From an uncultured Acetatifactor sp. (GTDB taxonomy: Bacteria > Bacillota > Clostridia > Lachnospirales > Lachnospiraceae), in assembly GCA_910589035.1 (NCBI GenBank), contig CAJUSI010000083.1:1-60922 (forward strand): a stretch of 60,922 bases of DNA, written 5' to 3'. The first letter of the stretch is position 1, and each line of letters begins with the position of its first letter. Both the position numbers and the translations under genes were made by a program. Under the pieces are notes generated by a model that saw only the letters and a program-made list of their open reading frames with translations, was not told where the DNA came from and did no database searches. Below are positions 23,975 through 33,246 of this stretch, in pieces.

Positions 23975-26560
23975 TCATCTATTCTTAATCGAAGCCGTAA
24001 GAGCGCCGTCCTTCACGCAGATCAGCACCGTGTCCCCGCTGTCCGCGGCATCCGAGAGAATCAGCTTCGCAGTCAGGGTCTCCACATATTTCTGGATATA
24101 GCGCTTCAGGGGACGGACTCCGTAGACCGGGTCGTAGGCATTGTCCACAATGAACTGCCCTGCCTCCGGTGTCAGCTCCAGGTTCAGATCCCTGTCCGCA
24201 AGACGTCTGTTCAGATCATCGATGATCAGTCCGATAATTCCGCCGATATTTTCTCTGGTCAGAGGCTTGAACAGGATAGTCTCGTCCAGCCGGTTCAGGA
24301 ACTCCGGCCTGAAATGACCCCGAAGCTCATTCATGACAAGCTCCTCCGTCTGAGCGCTGATCTGTCCGTCGGCCCCGATTCCCTCCAGCAGGCAGCCTGC
24401 CCCGATATTGGAGGTCATGATCAGGATGGTATTCTTGAAATCCACGGTCCTGCCCTGGGAATCCGTGATCCGCCCGTCATCCAGCACCTGCAAGAGCACA
24501 TTGAACACATCGGGGTGGGCCTTTTCGATCTCGTCGAAGAGCACCACGCTGTAGGGCTTCCTGCGGACCGCCTCCGTCAGCTGTCCTCCCTCCTCATATC
24601 CCACATATCCGGGAGGCGCCCCGATGAGCCTGGACACGGAGTATTTCTCCATGTATTCGCTCATATCGATGCGGACCATATTGTTCTCATCGTCAAAAAG
24701 CGCCGCTGCCAGGGATTTCGCCAGCTCCGTCTTGCCCACGCCGGTGGGCCCCAGAAACAGGAAGGATCCGATGGGCTTCGTGGGATCCTTGATTCCCGCC
24801 TTGGAGCGGATGATGGCCTCCGTCACCTTGGTGACGCCCTCATCCTGGCCGATCACCCTCTTATGAAGCTCCTCGTCCAGGTGGAGGGTCTTATTCCTCT
24901 CGCTCTCCGTAAGCTTTGCCACCGGAATCCCCGTCCACCGGGAAATAATCCTGGCAATCTCGTCATCGGACACCTTTTCCCGGACCAGGGACAGATCGGT
25001 GGCCTTCGTCTGCTCCTCCTGCTCCAGCTGCTTCTTCAGAGCCGGCAGCCTTCCGTAGCTTAGTTCCGCCGCCTTCTCCAGATTCCCCTCCATCTGGGCG
25101 ATCTGGATTTCGCTGTTCACCGCGTCTATTTCTTCACGCAATTTGGATAATTTGTCCACGGAGGCCTTCTCATTATCCCACTGGGCCTTGCGGGAGGCAA
25201 ATTCCTCCTTCTGCTCCGCAAGCTCTCTCTGGAGATCCGCAAGCCTTTCCTGGCTTAAACGGTCCTCCTCCTTCTTCAAAGCGGCCTCCTCTATCTCCAT
25301 CTGCATGATCTTCCGCTGCATTTCATCCAGCTCCGCGGGCATGCTGTCCAGCTCCGTCTTGATCAGCGCACAGGCCTCGTCCACCAGGTCTATGGCCTTG
25401 TCCGGGAGAAACCGGTCGGAAATATAACGATTGGAAAGCACCGCCGCACTGACCAGGGCGTTGTCCATAATCTTTACGCCGTGATAAACCTCATAGCGCT
25501 CCTTGATGCCTCTCAGGATGGAGATGGTATCCTCCACGGTGGGTTCGTCCACCATCACGGGCTGGAACCGCCTCTCCAGGGCGGCGTCCTTCTCAATATA
25601 CTGCCTGTACTCGTCCAGGGTGGTGGCCCCGATGCAGTGCAGCTCGCCCCTGGCCAGCATGGGCTTAAGCATATTTCCCGCGTCCAGCGCCCCGTCCGTC
25701 TTGCCCGCTCCCACAATGGTATGCAGCTCGTCGATAAAGAGAATGATCCGGCCGTCGCTGTTCTTCACATCCTCCAGCACTGCCTTCAGTCTCTCTTCGA
25801 ATTCCCCCCGGTATTTTGCTCCCGCCACCAGCGCTCCCATATCCAGGGCGAAGATCTTCTTGTCCTTCAGCCCCTGGGGCACGTCCCCCCTTACAATACG
25901 CTGGGCCAGGCCTTCCACCACGGCGGTCTTGCCCACCCCGGGCTCGCCGATGAGCACGGGATTGTTCTTGGTCTTCCGGGAAAGGATGCGGATCACATTC
26001 CGGATCTCCGTATCCCTGCCGATGACGGGATCCAGTTTCTGATTCCTGGCCTTCTCCACCAGCTCCTGCCCGTACTTTTCCAGAGTGTCATAGGTAGCCT
26101 CCGGATTGTCGCTGGTAACCCTCTGGTTCCCCCGGACGGTGGACAGGGCCTGCAGGAAGCGCTCCCTGGTGATGCCGTACTCCTTCCAGATCTGCGCTAT
26201 CTCCCGGTTGGGATTCTTTATCATGGCAAGGAAGAGATGCTCCACGGACACATACTCATCCCCCAGCTGCTTTGCCTCGTCCTCCGCGCTCACCAGCACC
26301 TTATTCAGGTCGGCTCCCACATATACCTTGCCTCCCTGGACCTTGGTGCGCTTCGCCAGGGCCTGCTCCGCGCGGCTTACGAAATGCTCCTTCTGAATCT
26401 CCATCTTCTCGATAAGCTTTAAGATCAGGCTGTCCTCCAGAGTCAGAAGGCTGTACAGAAGATGCTCCTGTTCAATCTCCTGGTTCCCGTATTCATAGGC
26501 CAGTCTCTCGCAGCCCTCCACGGCCTGCATGGATTTTTGCGTAAATTTCTGTATATTCAT
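23975..26560 (-). CDS. clpB: ClpB disaggregase
   Basis: An 861-residue AAA+ chaperone that works with DnaK to pull proteins from aggregates. It has an N-terminal repeat domain, a first ATPase (GEPGVGKTAVV, about residue 203), a coiled-coil middle domain (residues about 400-520, ending LSYGRLPALKKQ) and a second ATPase (GPTGVGKTEL). The middle domain separates it from ClpA/ClpC. The length is normal. A promoter lies about 300 bases upstream with an inverted repeat in the leader; no CIRCE or CtsR-type box was found. Confidence 0.96.
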   Translation of the reverse strand: MNIQKFTQKSMQAVEGCERLAYEYGNQEIEQEHLLYSLLTLEDSLILKLIEKMEIQKEHFVSRAEQALAKRTKVQGGKVYVGADLNKVLVSAEDEAKQLGDEYVSVEHLFLAMIKNPNREIAQIWKEYGITRERFLQALSTVRGNQRVTSDNPEATYDTLEKYGQELVEKARNQKLDPVIGRDTEIRNVIRILSRKTKNNPVLIGEPGVGKTAVVEGLAQRIVRGDVPQGLKDKKIFALDMGALVAGAKYRGEFEERLKAVLEDVKNSDGRIILFIDELHTIVGAGKTDGALDAGNMLKPMLARGELHCIGATTLDEYRQYIEKDAALERRFQPVMVDEPTVEDTISILRGIKERYEVYHGVKIMDNALVSAAVLSNRYISDRFLPDKAIDLVDEACALIKTELDSMPAELDEMQRKIMQMEIEEAALKKEEDRLSQERLADLQRELAEQKEEFASRKAQWDNEKASVDKLSKLREEIDAVNSEIQIAQMEGNLEKAAELSYGRLPALKKQLEQEEQTKATDLSLVREKVSDDEIARIISRWTGIPVAKLTESERNKTLHLDEELHKRVIGQDEGVTKVTEAIIRSKAGIKDPTKPIGSFLFLGPTGVGKTELAKSLAAALFDDENNMVRIDMSEYMEKYSVSRLIGAPPGYVGYEEGGQLTEAVRRKPYSVVLFDEIEKAHPDVFNVLLQVLDDGRITDSQGRTVDFKNTILIMTSNIGAGCLLEGIGADGQISAQTEELVMNELRGHFRPEFLNRLDETILFKPLTRENIGGIIGLIIDDLNRRLADRDLNLELTPEAGQFIVDNAYDPVYGVRPLKRYIQKYVETLTAKLILSDAADSGDTVLICVKDGALTASIKNR

Positions 26561-26821
26561 ATCATAAACCTCCTGTTCCCAATTATATGCTTCCGGAATC
26601 TCTTACCCGCATTTTGCGGCTATTTTATGCTTCCAATTCTGCTGCTTCCTCCTTTTACAGAAAGCCCCAATCAGGTGCGCCCATATAGCTGCATATATCG
26701 GATTTACGCTTCCTGATTTGCTCCGGTATCCGGGTGTGCCTATAAAACGGCGGAATGCCAATACTGTGTCAGGATGATACAGCCTGCACCCCTGATTCCA
26801 GGCGCCAGGGTTAAATTCTGC

Positions 26822-26859
26822 AGAACAAACGCTCTCTGCAAACCTCGTTCATTTGTTCT
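26822..26859. promoter_or_regulatory. Inverted repeat in the clpB leader
   Basis: AGAACAAA and TTTGTTCT form a perfect eight-base inverted repeat 22 bases apart, just downstream of the -10 box of the clpB promoter. It could be a regulator site; it matches neither CIRCE nor the CtsR heptad repeat. Confidence 0.45.
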
Positions 26860-26863
26860 ATAA

Positions 26864-26893
26864 TTAATATAACATCATCTCTGCAAAAATCAA
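26864..26893 (-). promoter_or_regulatory. Promoter for clpB
   Basis: TTGATT with TATATT at 16 bases, or TATTAA at 18, lies on the minus strand about 300 bases before the clpB start. The leader between is long and contains no gene. Confidence 0.5.
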
Positions 26894-26934
26894 TTAACAA
26901 AGTATAAAATTTATGGAAAAATAAAAACGGCCTC

Positions 26935-27016
26935 CGGGAAATGACTGTACGTCTGCAATATATGATGTGGCACATTGGAATTCACAACCATATACTGCGG
27001 GCGGCAGCATTTCCCG
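26935..27016. repeat. Interspersed hairpin repeat, copy B
   Basis: The 82-bp sequence begins CGGGAAAT and ends ATTTCCCG. It shares CAATATATG, TCACAACCATATA and GGCAGCATTTCCCG with copy A, but the inner stem end changes from A-T to G-C, preserving pairing. It lies 23 bases after the aminotransferase stop. Confidence 0.85.
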
Positions 27017-27039
27017 ACAGCCTTATTCCACCCTCCCGG

Positions 27040-28257
27040 TTACTGCTGTCGGTAGCAGGCAAGGAAGGAAGATAGCTTTTCCACCGCCGTCTCCAGCACC
27101 TCCACACGGGGCAGATACACGATACGGAAATGATCCGGTTCCTTCCAGTTGAAGCCGCTTCCGTGTACAATCAGCAGCTTCTTCTCCTTCAGCAGATCCA
27201 GCGCAAACCTCTCATCATCCGCAATGTTGAATTTATTCACATCCAGCTTCGGAAAAATATAGAAAGCGGCCTTGGGCTTCACGGCACTGACTCCCGGGAT
27301 GTCGATCAGGGCATTGTAAATATACTCCCTCTGCTCATAAACCCTGCCCCCGGGGACGATATAGCTTTTTACGCTCTGATACCCGCCCAGGGCAGTCTGT
27401 ACGATGGACTGGGCCGGCACGTTGGAGCAGAGCCGCATATTCGAAAGCATGTTAAGCCCCTCGATATAATCCTTTGCCAGCTCCTTCCTTCCGCTGAGAA
27501 TCATCCATCCGATGCGGAATCCCGCAATCATATGGGATTTGGACAGTCCGCTGAAGGTCACGCAGAATAAATCCGGCGCAAGGGAAGCGATGGAGACATG
27601 TTCTTCCCCGTCCATCACCAGCCGGTCATAGATTTCGTCCGAGAAAATAATCAGATGATGCTCCCTGGCAATATCTACAATCTGCTGCAGTACCTCCCTG
27701 GGGTACAATGCGCCCGTGGGATTGTTGGGGTTGATGATGACAATGGCCTTCGTGCGGTCATTGATCTTGCCCCGGATATCGTCCATATCCGGATACCATT
27801 CCGCCGCCTCGTCGCAGATATAATGCACCGCTTTCCCGCCTGCAAGCGTGGCGCAGGCCGTCCAGAGCGGATAATCCGGCGCAGGAATCAGAATCTCGTC
27901 CCCGTCGTCTAAAAGGGCGGACATGCACAGATTGATCAATTCGCTGACGCCGTTCCCGGTGTAAATATCCCCTATGGATATATTGGGAATTTCCTTTAGC
28001 TGCGCATACTGCATAATTGCCTTTCTGGCCGAGAACAGTCCCTTCGCATCGGAGTACCCCTCGCACTCCGTCAGCTGCTGGCGCATGTCATAGATAACCT
28101 CGTCGGGCGTCCGAAAGCCGAAGGGCGCCGGATTTCCGATATTCAGCTTCAGCACATTTGTGCCTGCCTCCTCCATGCGGGCCGCCTCTTCCACCACAGG
28201 CCCTCTCACATCGTATAATACATTGTCCAGTTTTGACGATTTTCTGAATTCCTTCAT
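27040..28257 (-). CDS. PLP-dependent aminotransferase, AlaA-like
   Basis: A 405-residue class I/II aminotransferase that probably interconverts pyruvate and alanine. Substrate-binding LNIGNPAPFGFRTPDEV lies near residue 40, followed by NGVSELI and NPNNPTGALYP. The schiff-base lysine is in FSGLSKSHMIAGFRIGWM. The N-terminus (RKSSKLDNVLYDVRGPV) is that of AlaA/AlaT. It starts 27 bases after the Na/Pi cotransporter stop and may be the end of the same transcript. Alanine as substrate is by family only. Confidence 0.9.
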   Translation of the reverse strand: MKEFRKSSKLDNVLYDVRGPVVEEAARMEEAGTNVLKLNIGNPAPFGFRTPDEVIYDMRQQLTECEGYSDAKGLFSARKAIMQYAQLKEIPNISIGDIYTGNGVSELINLCMSALLDDGDEILIPAPDYPLWTACATLAGGKAVHYICDEAAEWYPDMDDIRGKINDRTKAIVIINPNNPTGALYPREVLQQIVDIAREHHLIIFSDEIYDRLVMDGEEHVSIASLAPDLFCVTFSGLSKSHMIAGFRIGWMILSGRKELAKDYIEGLNMLSNMRLCSNVPAQSIVQTALGGYQSVKSYIVPGGRVYEQREYIYNALIDIPGVSAVKPKAAFYIFPKLDVNKFNIADDERFALDLLKEKKLLIVHGSGFNWKEPDHFRIVYLPRVEVLETAVEKLSSFLACYRQQ

Positions 28258-28284
28258 CCCTATGATACCCCCTGTATAATTTCT

Positions 28285-29931
28285 TTATGCTTCCGCCTCG
28301 GCCTCTCTCTCTGCCGCAATCACCGCAAAGGCGATATTGGTGGCGTGATCCGCCACACGCTCCAGCCCGGAAGCGATGTCCGAGAACATCATCCCTGCCT
28401 CCGGCGTACATTCCCCCTGCGTGAGCCGGCGCACATGCGCCTTCTGCATTTCCTTCTCCCTGGCATCGATTCCGTCCTCCAGGTCTATCACCTCCTGCAT
28501 ATGGCTCTCATCGCTGCGCGCAAACATATCCATGGCATACCGGATCAGCTTATTCACCATATCCAGCAGCTCGCCCAGCTCCGTCTGGGCTTCCCTGCTG
28601 ATCGTAATGCCGTTCTCCCGGCGCTCTCTGGCCTTATCCGCCACGTTCTCCGCATGGTCGCCGATCCTCTCAATATCGTTCACCACATGAAACAATGCGC
28701 CCAGACTCTTTAAGTCCTCTATGGGCAGGGTTGTCTGGTTTATTTTCACCAGATAATCCGTGATGGCATGATTCAGGAAATTGATATTCTTCTCCACCTC
28801 ATAGACCTCCCGGATGTCCTCCTCGTCCAGAGTGATCAGGGCATTCATGGCGCGGGTTAAATTCTCACTGGCAAGGGAGGCCATGCGGTCCAGCTCCTTG
28901 ATTACCTCCACCACGGCCGTGGCAGGATTGAACACAACCTTGTCGCCGATATATTTCAGCTGATAGCTTTCGCGGTAGTTGACCTTTTTGTCCTCCCCCG
29001 GCACGCACAGGCAGGAAAGCTTCACGATCCACCCGGAGAAAGGAAACAGGACGATTACCTGGAATATTTTTATAATGGTATGGGCGTTGGCCACAAAGCG
29101 CCCCTTATCCGAAGAGAGCGCCCATATAAATTTCATCACGGGCTCCTTCGCCGCAAACAGAATCAGATAGATGATCGCGGTACCGATCACATTGAACCAG
29201 AAATGGATGAGTGCCGCTCTCTTTGCATCCTTTTTGCCTGCCATGGAGGCCAGCAGCGCGGTGGTGCAGGCACCTATATTGCAGCCCAGCACAATGTAAA
29301 GAGCCACATTCAGAGCCAGAAGGTCCTGGTTCGCAAGCAGGAGGACTATGCTTACCGTCACCGAGGAGCTCTGTATCACCGTAGTCAGAACCAGGCCCAC
29401 CAGAGTAGCCATAACAGGATTTTTCAGGGAGCCCATCAGATTGACCACCTCCGGCACGTCCCGCATGCCTGCCATGGAGCCGGACATGGTGCTCAGCCCC
29501 AGAAACAGGACGCCGAAGCCGATAATGATATCCGCAAATTTCTTAATCTGTTCCTTTCTGCAGAACATGGCCGCCAGCACACCCGCCAGCAGAATAACCG
29601 GCGCATAGGCGGACAGATTAAAGGATACCAGCTGCGAAGTGATAGTAGTTCCGATATTGGCACCGAAGATAACGCCGGCCGCCTGGTACAGATTCATCAG
29701 GCCTGCGTTGACAAAGCTTACCACCATTGCCGTACAGGCCGAGGAAGACTGGATAATACCGGTGAATACAATGCCCACCACCATCCCGGTAAAACGGTTG
29801 GTCGTGAATATCTCAAGGATACGGCGCAGCTTTGCACCCGCCACCTTTTCTATGGAATCGCTCATGACACGCATGCCGAACAGAAAGAGCCCAAGGCCGC
29901 CCGCCATTGACAAAATTATACTTACGCTCAT
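28285..29931 (-). CDS. Na/Pi cotransporter with C-terminal PhoU-like domain
   Basis: A 548-residue protein. The N-terminal 310 residues hold two Na/Pi (NptA/PhoU-type) repeats with the paired motifs TGIIQSSSACTAMVVSFV and LTTVIQSSSVTVSIVLLL. The C-terminal 200 residues are helical PhoU-like (VVNDIERIGDHAENVADKA), ending in a repeat with RVADHATNIAFAVIAAE. It probably couples Na+ to phosphate movement across the cytoplasmic membrane. It lies 28 bases after ribF. An acid-rich end (AEREAEAEA) is unremarkable. Confidence 0.93.
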   Translation of the reverse strand: MSVSIILSMAGGLGLFLFGMRVMSDSIEKVAGAKLRRILEIFTTNRFTGMVVGIVFTGIIQSSSACTAMVVSFVNAGLMNLYQAAGVIFGANIGTTITSQLVSFNLSAYAPVILLAGVLAAMFCRKEQIKKFADIIIGFGVLFLGLSTMSGSMAGMRDVPEVVNLMGSLKNPVMATLVGLVLTTVIQSSSVTVSIVLLLANQDLLALNVALYIVLGCNIGACTTALLASMAGKKDAKRAALIHFWFNVIGTAIIYLILFAAKEPVMKFIWALSSDKGRFVANAHTIIKIFQVIVLFPFSGWIVKLSCLCVPGEDKKVNYRESYQLKYIGDKVVFNPATAVVEVIKELDRMASLASENLTRAMNALITLDEEDIREVYEVEKNINFLNHAITDYLVKINQTTLPIEDLKSLGALFHVVNDIERIGDHAENVADKARERRENGITISREAQTELGELLDMVNKLIRYAMDMFARSDESHMQEVIDLEDGIDAREKEMQKAHVRRLTQGECTPEAGMMFSDIASGLERVADHATNIAFAVIAAEREAEAEA

Positions 29932-29958
29932 TAGTTTTTCTCCCGGACCGATTCGTCC

Positions 29959-30870
29959 TTATCTTGCCAAGCCCGCCGCAATGTCCTTCCGGAGCTGCTC
30001 CCGCAGCGCCTCCACACTGCCGAAATGCCGCTCCGGCCTGTGGAAGGAAAGTAAAAATACTTCTGCGGACTTTCCGTATACATCCTGCTGAAAATCATAG
30101 AGATAGGATTCCACTCCCAGAATCCTCTCCTGCGCAACCGTGGGCTTGTATCCCACATTGGTAATAGCCCGGTACATTCTGCCCCCCACACATACCCTGG
30201 AAAAATAGACCCCGTTGGGAGGCAGAAGCTTCTGTGCGGGAGGTATTATATTGATGGTGGGGAACCCCAGTCTCCTGCCCACCCTGTTTCCCCGGACCAC
30301 CTCTCCCGCAACCATATAAGGCATACCGAGCAGACGCCCCGCCGATTCCATCCTGCCCGTTTCCACTTCGGAGCGCACAAGCGTGGAGCTTATCTCCCTT
30401 CCTTCCAGGCATACCTTGTCTATGGTCATAACCTCAAATCCAAGGCCGGGACCCAGTTTCTGCAAAAGGGCCGCATTTCCCGCGCCTCCTGCTCCGAAGG
30501 ACAAATCCTTCCCCGCCGCCAGGAAGCATGCATTCATCTGCCCTGCAAGAATGTCCCCTGCAAAGGCTTCCGGCGGCATAGCCGCCGTCTCCCGGTTCAG
30601 CGGGAATTCAATCAGAATATCCACGCCCATCCGCTCAAACAGCAGGCGCTTTTCTTCCCGGGTGGTCAGCTCCTTTCCGTCGTTTCCTCCAAAGAATACC
30701 GTCGGCGACGGGTCAAAGGTAAAAACACAGGCAGCCAGACCTTTCTCTCTGCGGGATATGATCTCCTCCAGAAGCCTCCTGTGGCCGATGTGAATCCCGT
30801 CAAATTTTCCGATGGCGGCTGCCGTATCCTTTTTCAGATTAAATTGTATTGTATCAGCGATGATTTCCAA
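29959..30870 (-). CDS. ribF: Bifunctional riboflavin kinase / FAD synthetase
   Basis: A 303-residue enzyme making FMN and FAD. The N-terminal adenylyltransferase has GKFDGIHIGHRRLL and EFPLNRETA. The C-terminal kinase has RGNRVGRRLGFPTINI and the downstream GVYFSRVCV strand. The start overlaps the truB end by 17 bases, so it is the last gene of the infB-truB unit, a common order in Firmicutes. No FMN riboswitch was seen. Confidence 0.95.
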   Translation of the reverse strand: MEIIADTIQFNLKKDTAAAIGKFDGIHIGHRRLLEEIISRREKGLAACVFTFDPSPTVFFGGNDGKELTTREEKRLLFERMGVDILIEFPLNRETAAMPPEAFAGDILAGQMNACFLAAGKDLSFGAGGAGNAALLQKLGPGLGFEVMTIDKVCLEGREISSTLVRSEVETGRMESAGRLLGMPYMVAGEVVRGNRVGRRLGFPTINIIPPAQKLLPPNGVYFSRVCVGGRMYRAITNVGYKPTVAQERILGVESYLYDFQQDVYGKSAEVFLLSFHRPERHFGSVEALREQLRKDIAAGLAR

Positions 30871-31783
30871 GCGACTCCTCCGCTTTCTCCAGGAACATTT
30901 TTACAGGCCTGTATTGACTCCGTCCGGAATCATAGGCATAGATTCCTGCAAATCGGCCCTCCGGTCCGTACATTCTCACCCAGCTGCCTGCGGCATATAT
31001 TTCCTTCTCCGCCGTGTGCTCCGGCAGGATTGCATTGCCGTTTTCCAGCAGTCTATAGTAATCCCTTTGCACCTGGAGCGCAGGGCAGCCGGCAAATACG
31101 CCGTCCACAGGAAGCACCGGCTCCGCCAGTCTCCCTTCGTCCTTAAGCTGCTGAATCTCCCCAAGTGTATGAGCCCCCTCCAGGGTAAAGCTCCCCACCC
31201 TTGTACGCCTCAGACTCCGCATGGTTCCGCCGCAGCCAAGCAGCGCCCCCATATCCGCACAGAGCGTCCTGATATAGGTTCCCCTGGAGCACACCGCGCG
31301 GAAACGCACAATGGGCAGGCTGCACTCCAGAATTTCCAGTTCATGTATCACAATGGGCCTGGGGCGGCGCTCCACTTCTTTTCCGGCCCTGGCCAGTTCG
31401 TACAGCTTCCTGCCGTTTATTTTCAGCGCAGAATACATGGGAGGCACCTGCAGTCCCTCCCCCACAAAAGAGGCGGCCGTCCTGCGGACTTCCTCACAGG
31501 AAACCTCCACGGGGTGCTCTTCCAGCGTCCGTCCCGTCACATCCTGGGTGTCCGTTGTTCTTCCCAGCAGAAGCTCCGCCACATATTCCTTGTCCTTCCC
31601 GGCCAGCATATCGCAAACCTTCGTGGCGCTCCCCAGACAGACGGGGAGCACGCCGGTTGCCATAGGATCGAGCGTTCCCGTATGTCCGATTTTCTTCTGT
31701 GCATAGATTCCTCTCATTTTGGCAACCACATCATGAGAAGTAAATCCCGCCTCTTTGTCCACAATGACGATGCCGTTAATCAT
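30854..31783 (-). CDS. truB: tRNA pseudouridine-55 synthase
   Basis: A 309-residue enzyme that isomerises U55 in the T-loop of tRNAs. The catalytic motif is HTGTLDPMATGVLP with the Asp at about residue 39. VDKEAGFTSHDVV marks the N-terminus, and a C-terminal PUA-like domain closes the protein. It overlaps nrnA by eight bases. Confidence 0.96.
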   Translation of the reverse strand: MINGIVIVDKEAGFTSHDVVAKMRGIYAQKKIGHTGTLDPMATGVLPVCLGSATKVCDMLAGKDKEYVAELLLGRTTDTQDVTGRTLEEHPVEVSCEEVRRTAASFVGEGLQVPPMYSALKINGRKLYELARAGKEVERRPRPIVIHELEILECSLPIVRFRAVCSRGTYIRTLCADMGALLGCGGTMRSLRRTRVGSFTLEGAHTLGEIQQLKDEGRLAEPVLPVDGVFAGCPALQVQRDYYRLLENGNAILPEHTAEKEIYAAGSWVRMYGPEGRFAGIYAYDSGRSQYRPVKMFLEKAEESLGNHR

Positions 31784-32747
31784 GAGATGCCGCCCATTTC
31801 TTCAGGGCCTCCTCGATATGTAGGGAGAGATTGTTCACACAGTCGTGGAAGGTTCCCGTCATGGTGCAGCCTGCCGCCCGGGCATGCCCGCCGCCTCCGA
31901 AATACGCCGCCACTTCCGCCACGTTTACCTTCTCCCCGGAGCGCATACTGACCTTATACTCCAGCACACCCGTCTGGTACATAAAGATGGCGCATTCCAC
32001 GCCCTCTATATTGCGCAGCTGGTTTACCACACCGTCCAGATCCTTGGGCGCAACATTATAGAAATCCATGGTTTTGCGGTCGATCATGCTCACGATACAG
32101 GCTCCGTTCAGAAAACGGATGCTCTCCATAAGCGTCCTGCCCATGACCTGGGCCTGCAGGTAGGTCTTCTGGTAAAAGGTTTCCTGTATCAGCCTGGGAA
32201 AGTCAAAGCCGAAGCTGATGAGCCTGGCTCCCTTTTCCATTGTGGCAGGCGTGGTATTGGAATACTGGAACACCCCTGTATCATGGATCATCCCCACATA
32301 GAGAGCCATGGCCAGATCTCTGTCCAGCCGCTCCGGTTCCATCAGATCATAGAGCAGTTCACAGGTGGATCCCACCTGGGGCTCTATATAATTCAGTTCT
32401 CCGCAGCCCGGATTGCTGATATGATGGTCAATATTGATCTTTTTCCCGGCGGCGCGGAAATATTTTTCCGCATCTCCCAGCCTGTCCGCCGTGCTGTCCA
32501 GCGCAAAAAAAACATCAAAGGGCTCTTCTTCGGGGAATTCGGAATTGATATCCCCATACCCCTTTATCTCCTGAAAAATCTCCGCAGGTTTCTCCAGAAA
32601 CACCTGCACCTTTGCCGAGGGAAAGCATCCCGAAAGATATTGCCATAAACCCAGACAGGCTCCCACACAGTCGCCGTCAGGTCTGACATGTCCGCTGATG
32701 CCGATCCGCTCTGCTTGTCCGCATTCTTTTATCAGATCCAATTTCAT
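31776..32747 (-). CDS. nrnA: DHH-family oligoribonuclease / pAp phosphatase (NrnA)
   Basis: A 323-residue enzyme that degrades nanoRNA and pAp. DHH motifs: HVRPDGDCVGACLG (motif I, about residue 20), ALDSTADRLG, and NIDHHISN, the DHH itself. The DHHA1 domain ends GGGGHARAAGC. This position between rbfA and truB is usual in Firmicutes. Confidence 0.94.
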   Translation of the reverse strand: MKLDLIKECGQAERIGISGHVRPDGDCVGACLGLWQYLSGCFPSAKVQVFLEKPAEIFQEIKGYGDINSEFPEEEPFDVFFALDSTADRLGDAEKYFRAAGKKINIDHHISNPGCGELNYIEPQVGSTCELLYDLMEPERLDRDLAMALYVGMIHDTGVFQYSNTTPATMEKGARLISFGFDFPRLIQETFYQKTYLQAQVMGRTLMESIRFLNGACIVSMIDRKTMDFYNVAPKDLDGVVNQLRNIEGVECAIFMYQTGVLEYKVSMRSGEKVNVAEVAAYFGGGGHARAAGCTMTGTFHDCVNNLSLHIEEALKKWAASHD

Positions 32748-32753
32748 ATATTC

Positions 32754-33188
32754 TTAATCCTCTTTCTCTTCATCAGGGTCCGCTTCCGGCCCTTCCTCCG
32801 ATTCCTTCCTGCCCCGGGCATTCGCATCATCCTGTGCAATCACTTCATCGATTCTGCGCGCCATGTTCACCCCGTACTCTATGGACTGATCCATGACAAA
32901 GCTGATCTGCGGGGTATTCCGCAGATTGACAATTCTTGCCAGCTGATTCTTCAGAAATCCCTCTGCGCTTCTCAGACCCTCCAGGGTAGATTTTCTGGCC
33001 TCTTCATCTCCAAGCACGCTGATCCATACCTTGCAGCTCTTTAAATCGGGAGCCACCTCAACGGACACCACGCTTGTCCAGGGGCTGATACGGGGATCCT
33101 TGATCTGTCCCCGTATCAGCTCTGCCAATACATTCTGAACCTCCCCGTTAATACGGGTGTTTTTAATACTGTTTTTCTTCATTTCCAT
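32754..33188 (-). CDS. rbfA: 30S ribosome-binding factor A
   Basis: A 144-residue KH-fold protein that matures 16S rRNA. The N-terminal half carries RINGEVQNVLAELIRGQIKD and VSVEVAPDLKSCKVW; the C-terminus (EEGPEADPDEEKED) is an acidic tail. It lies six bases from nrnA and after infB. Confidence 0.94.
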   Translation of the reverse strand: MEMKKNSIKNTRINGEVQNVLAELIRGQIKDPRISPWTSVVSVEVAPDLKSCKVWISVLGDEEARKSTLEGLRSAEGFLKNQLARIVNLRNTPQISFVMDQSIEYGVNMARRIDEVIAQDDANARGRKESEEGPEADPDEEKED

Positions 33189-33246
33189 CCCTCATGACAT
33201 ATAAATCCGGCAGTTCTCTCCGGCGCCAGGAGCCGCTTCCGCCCTT

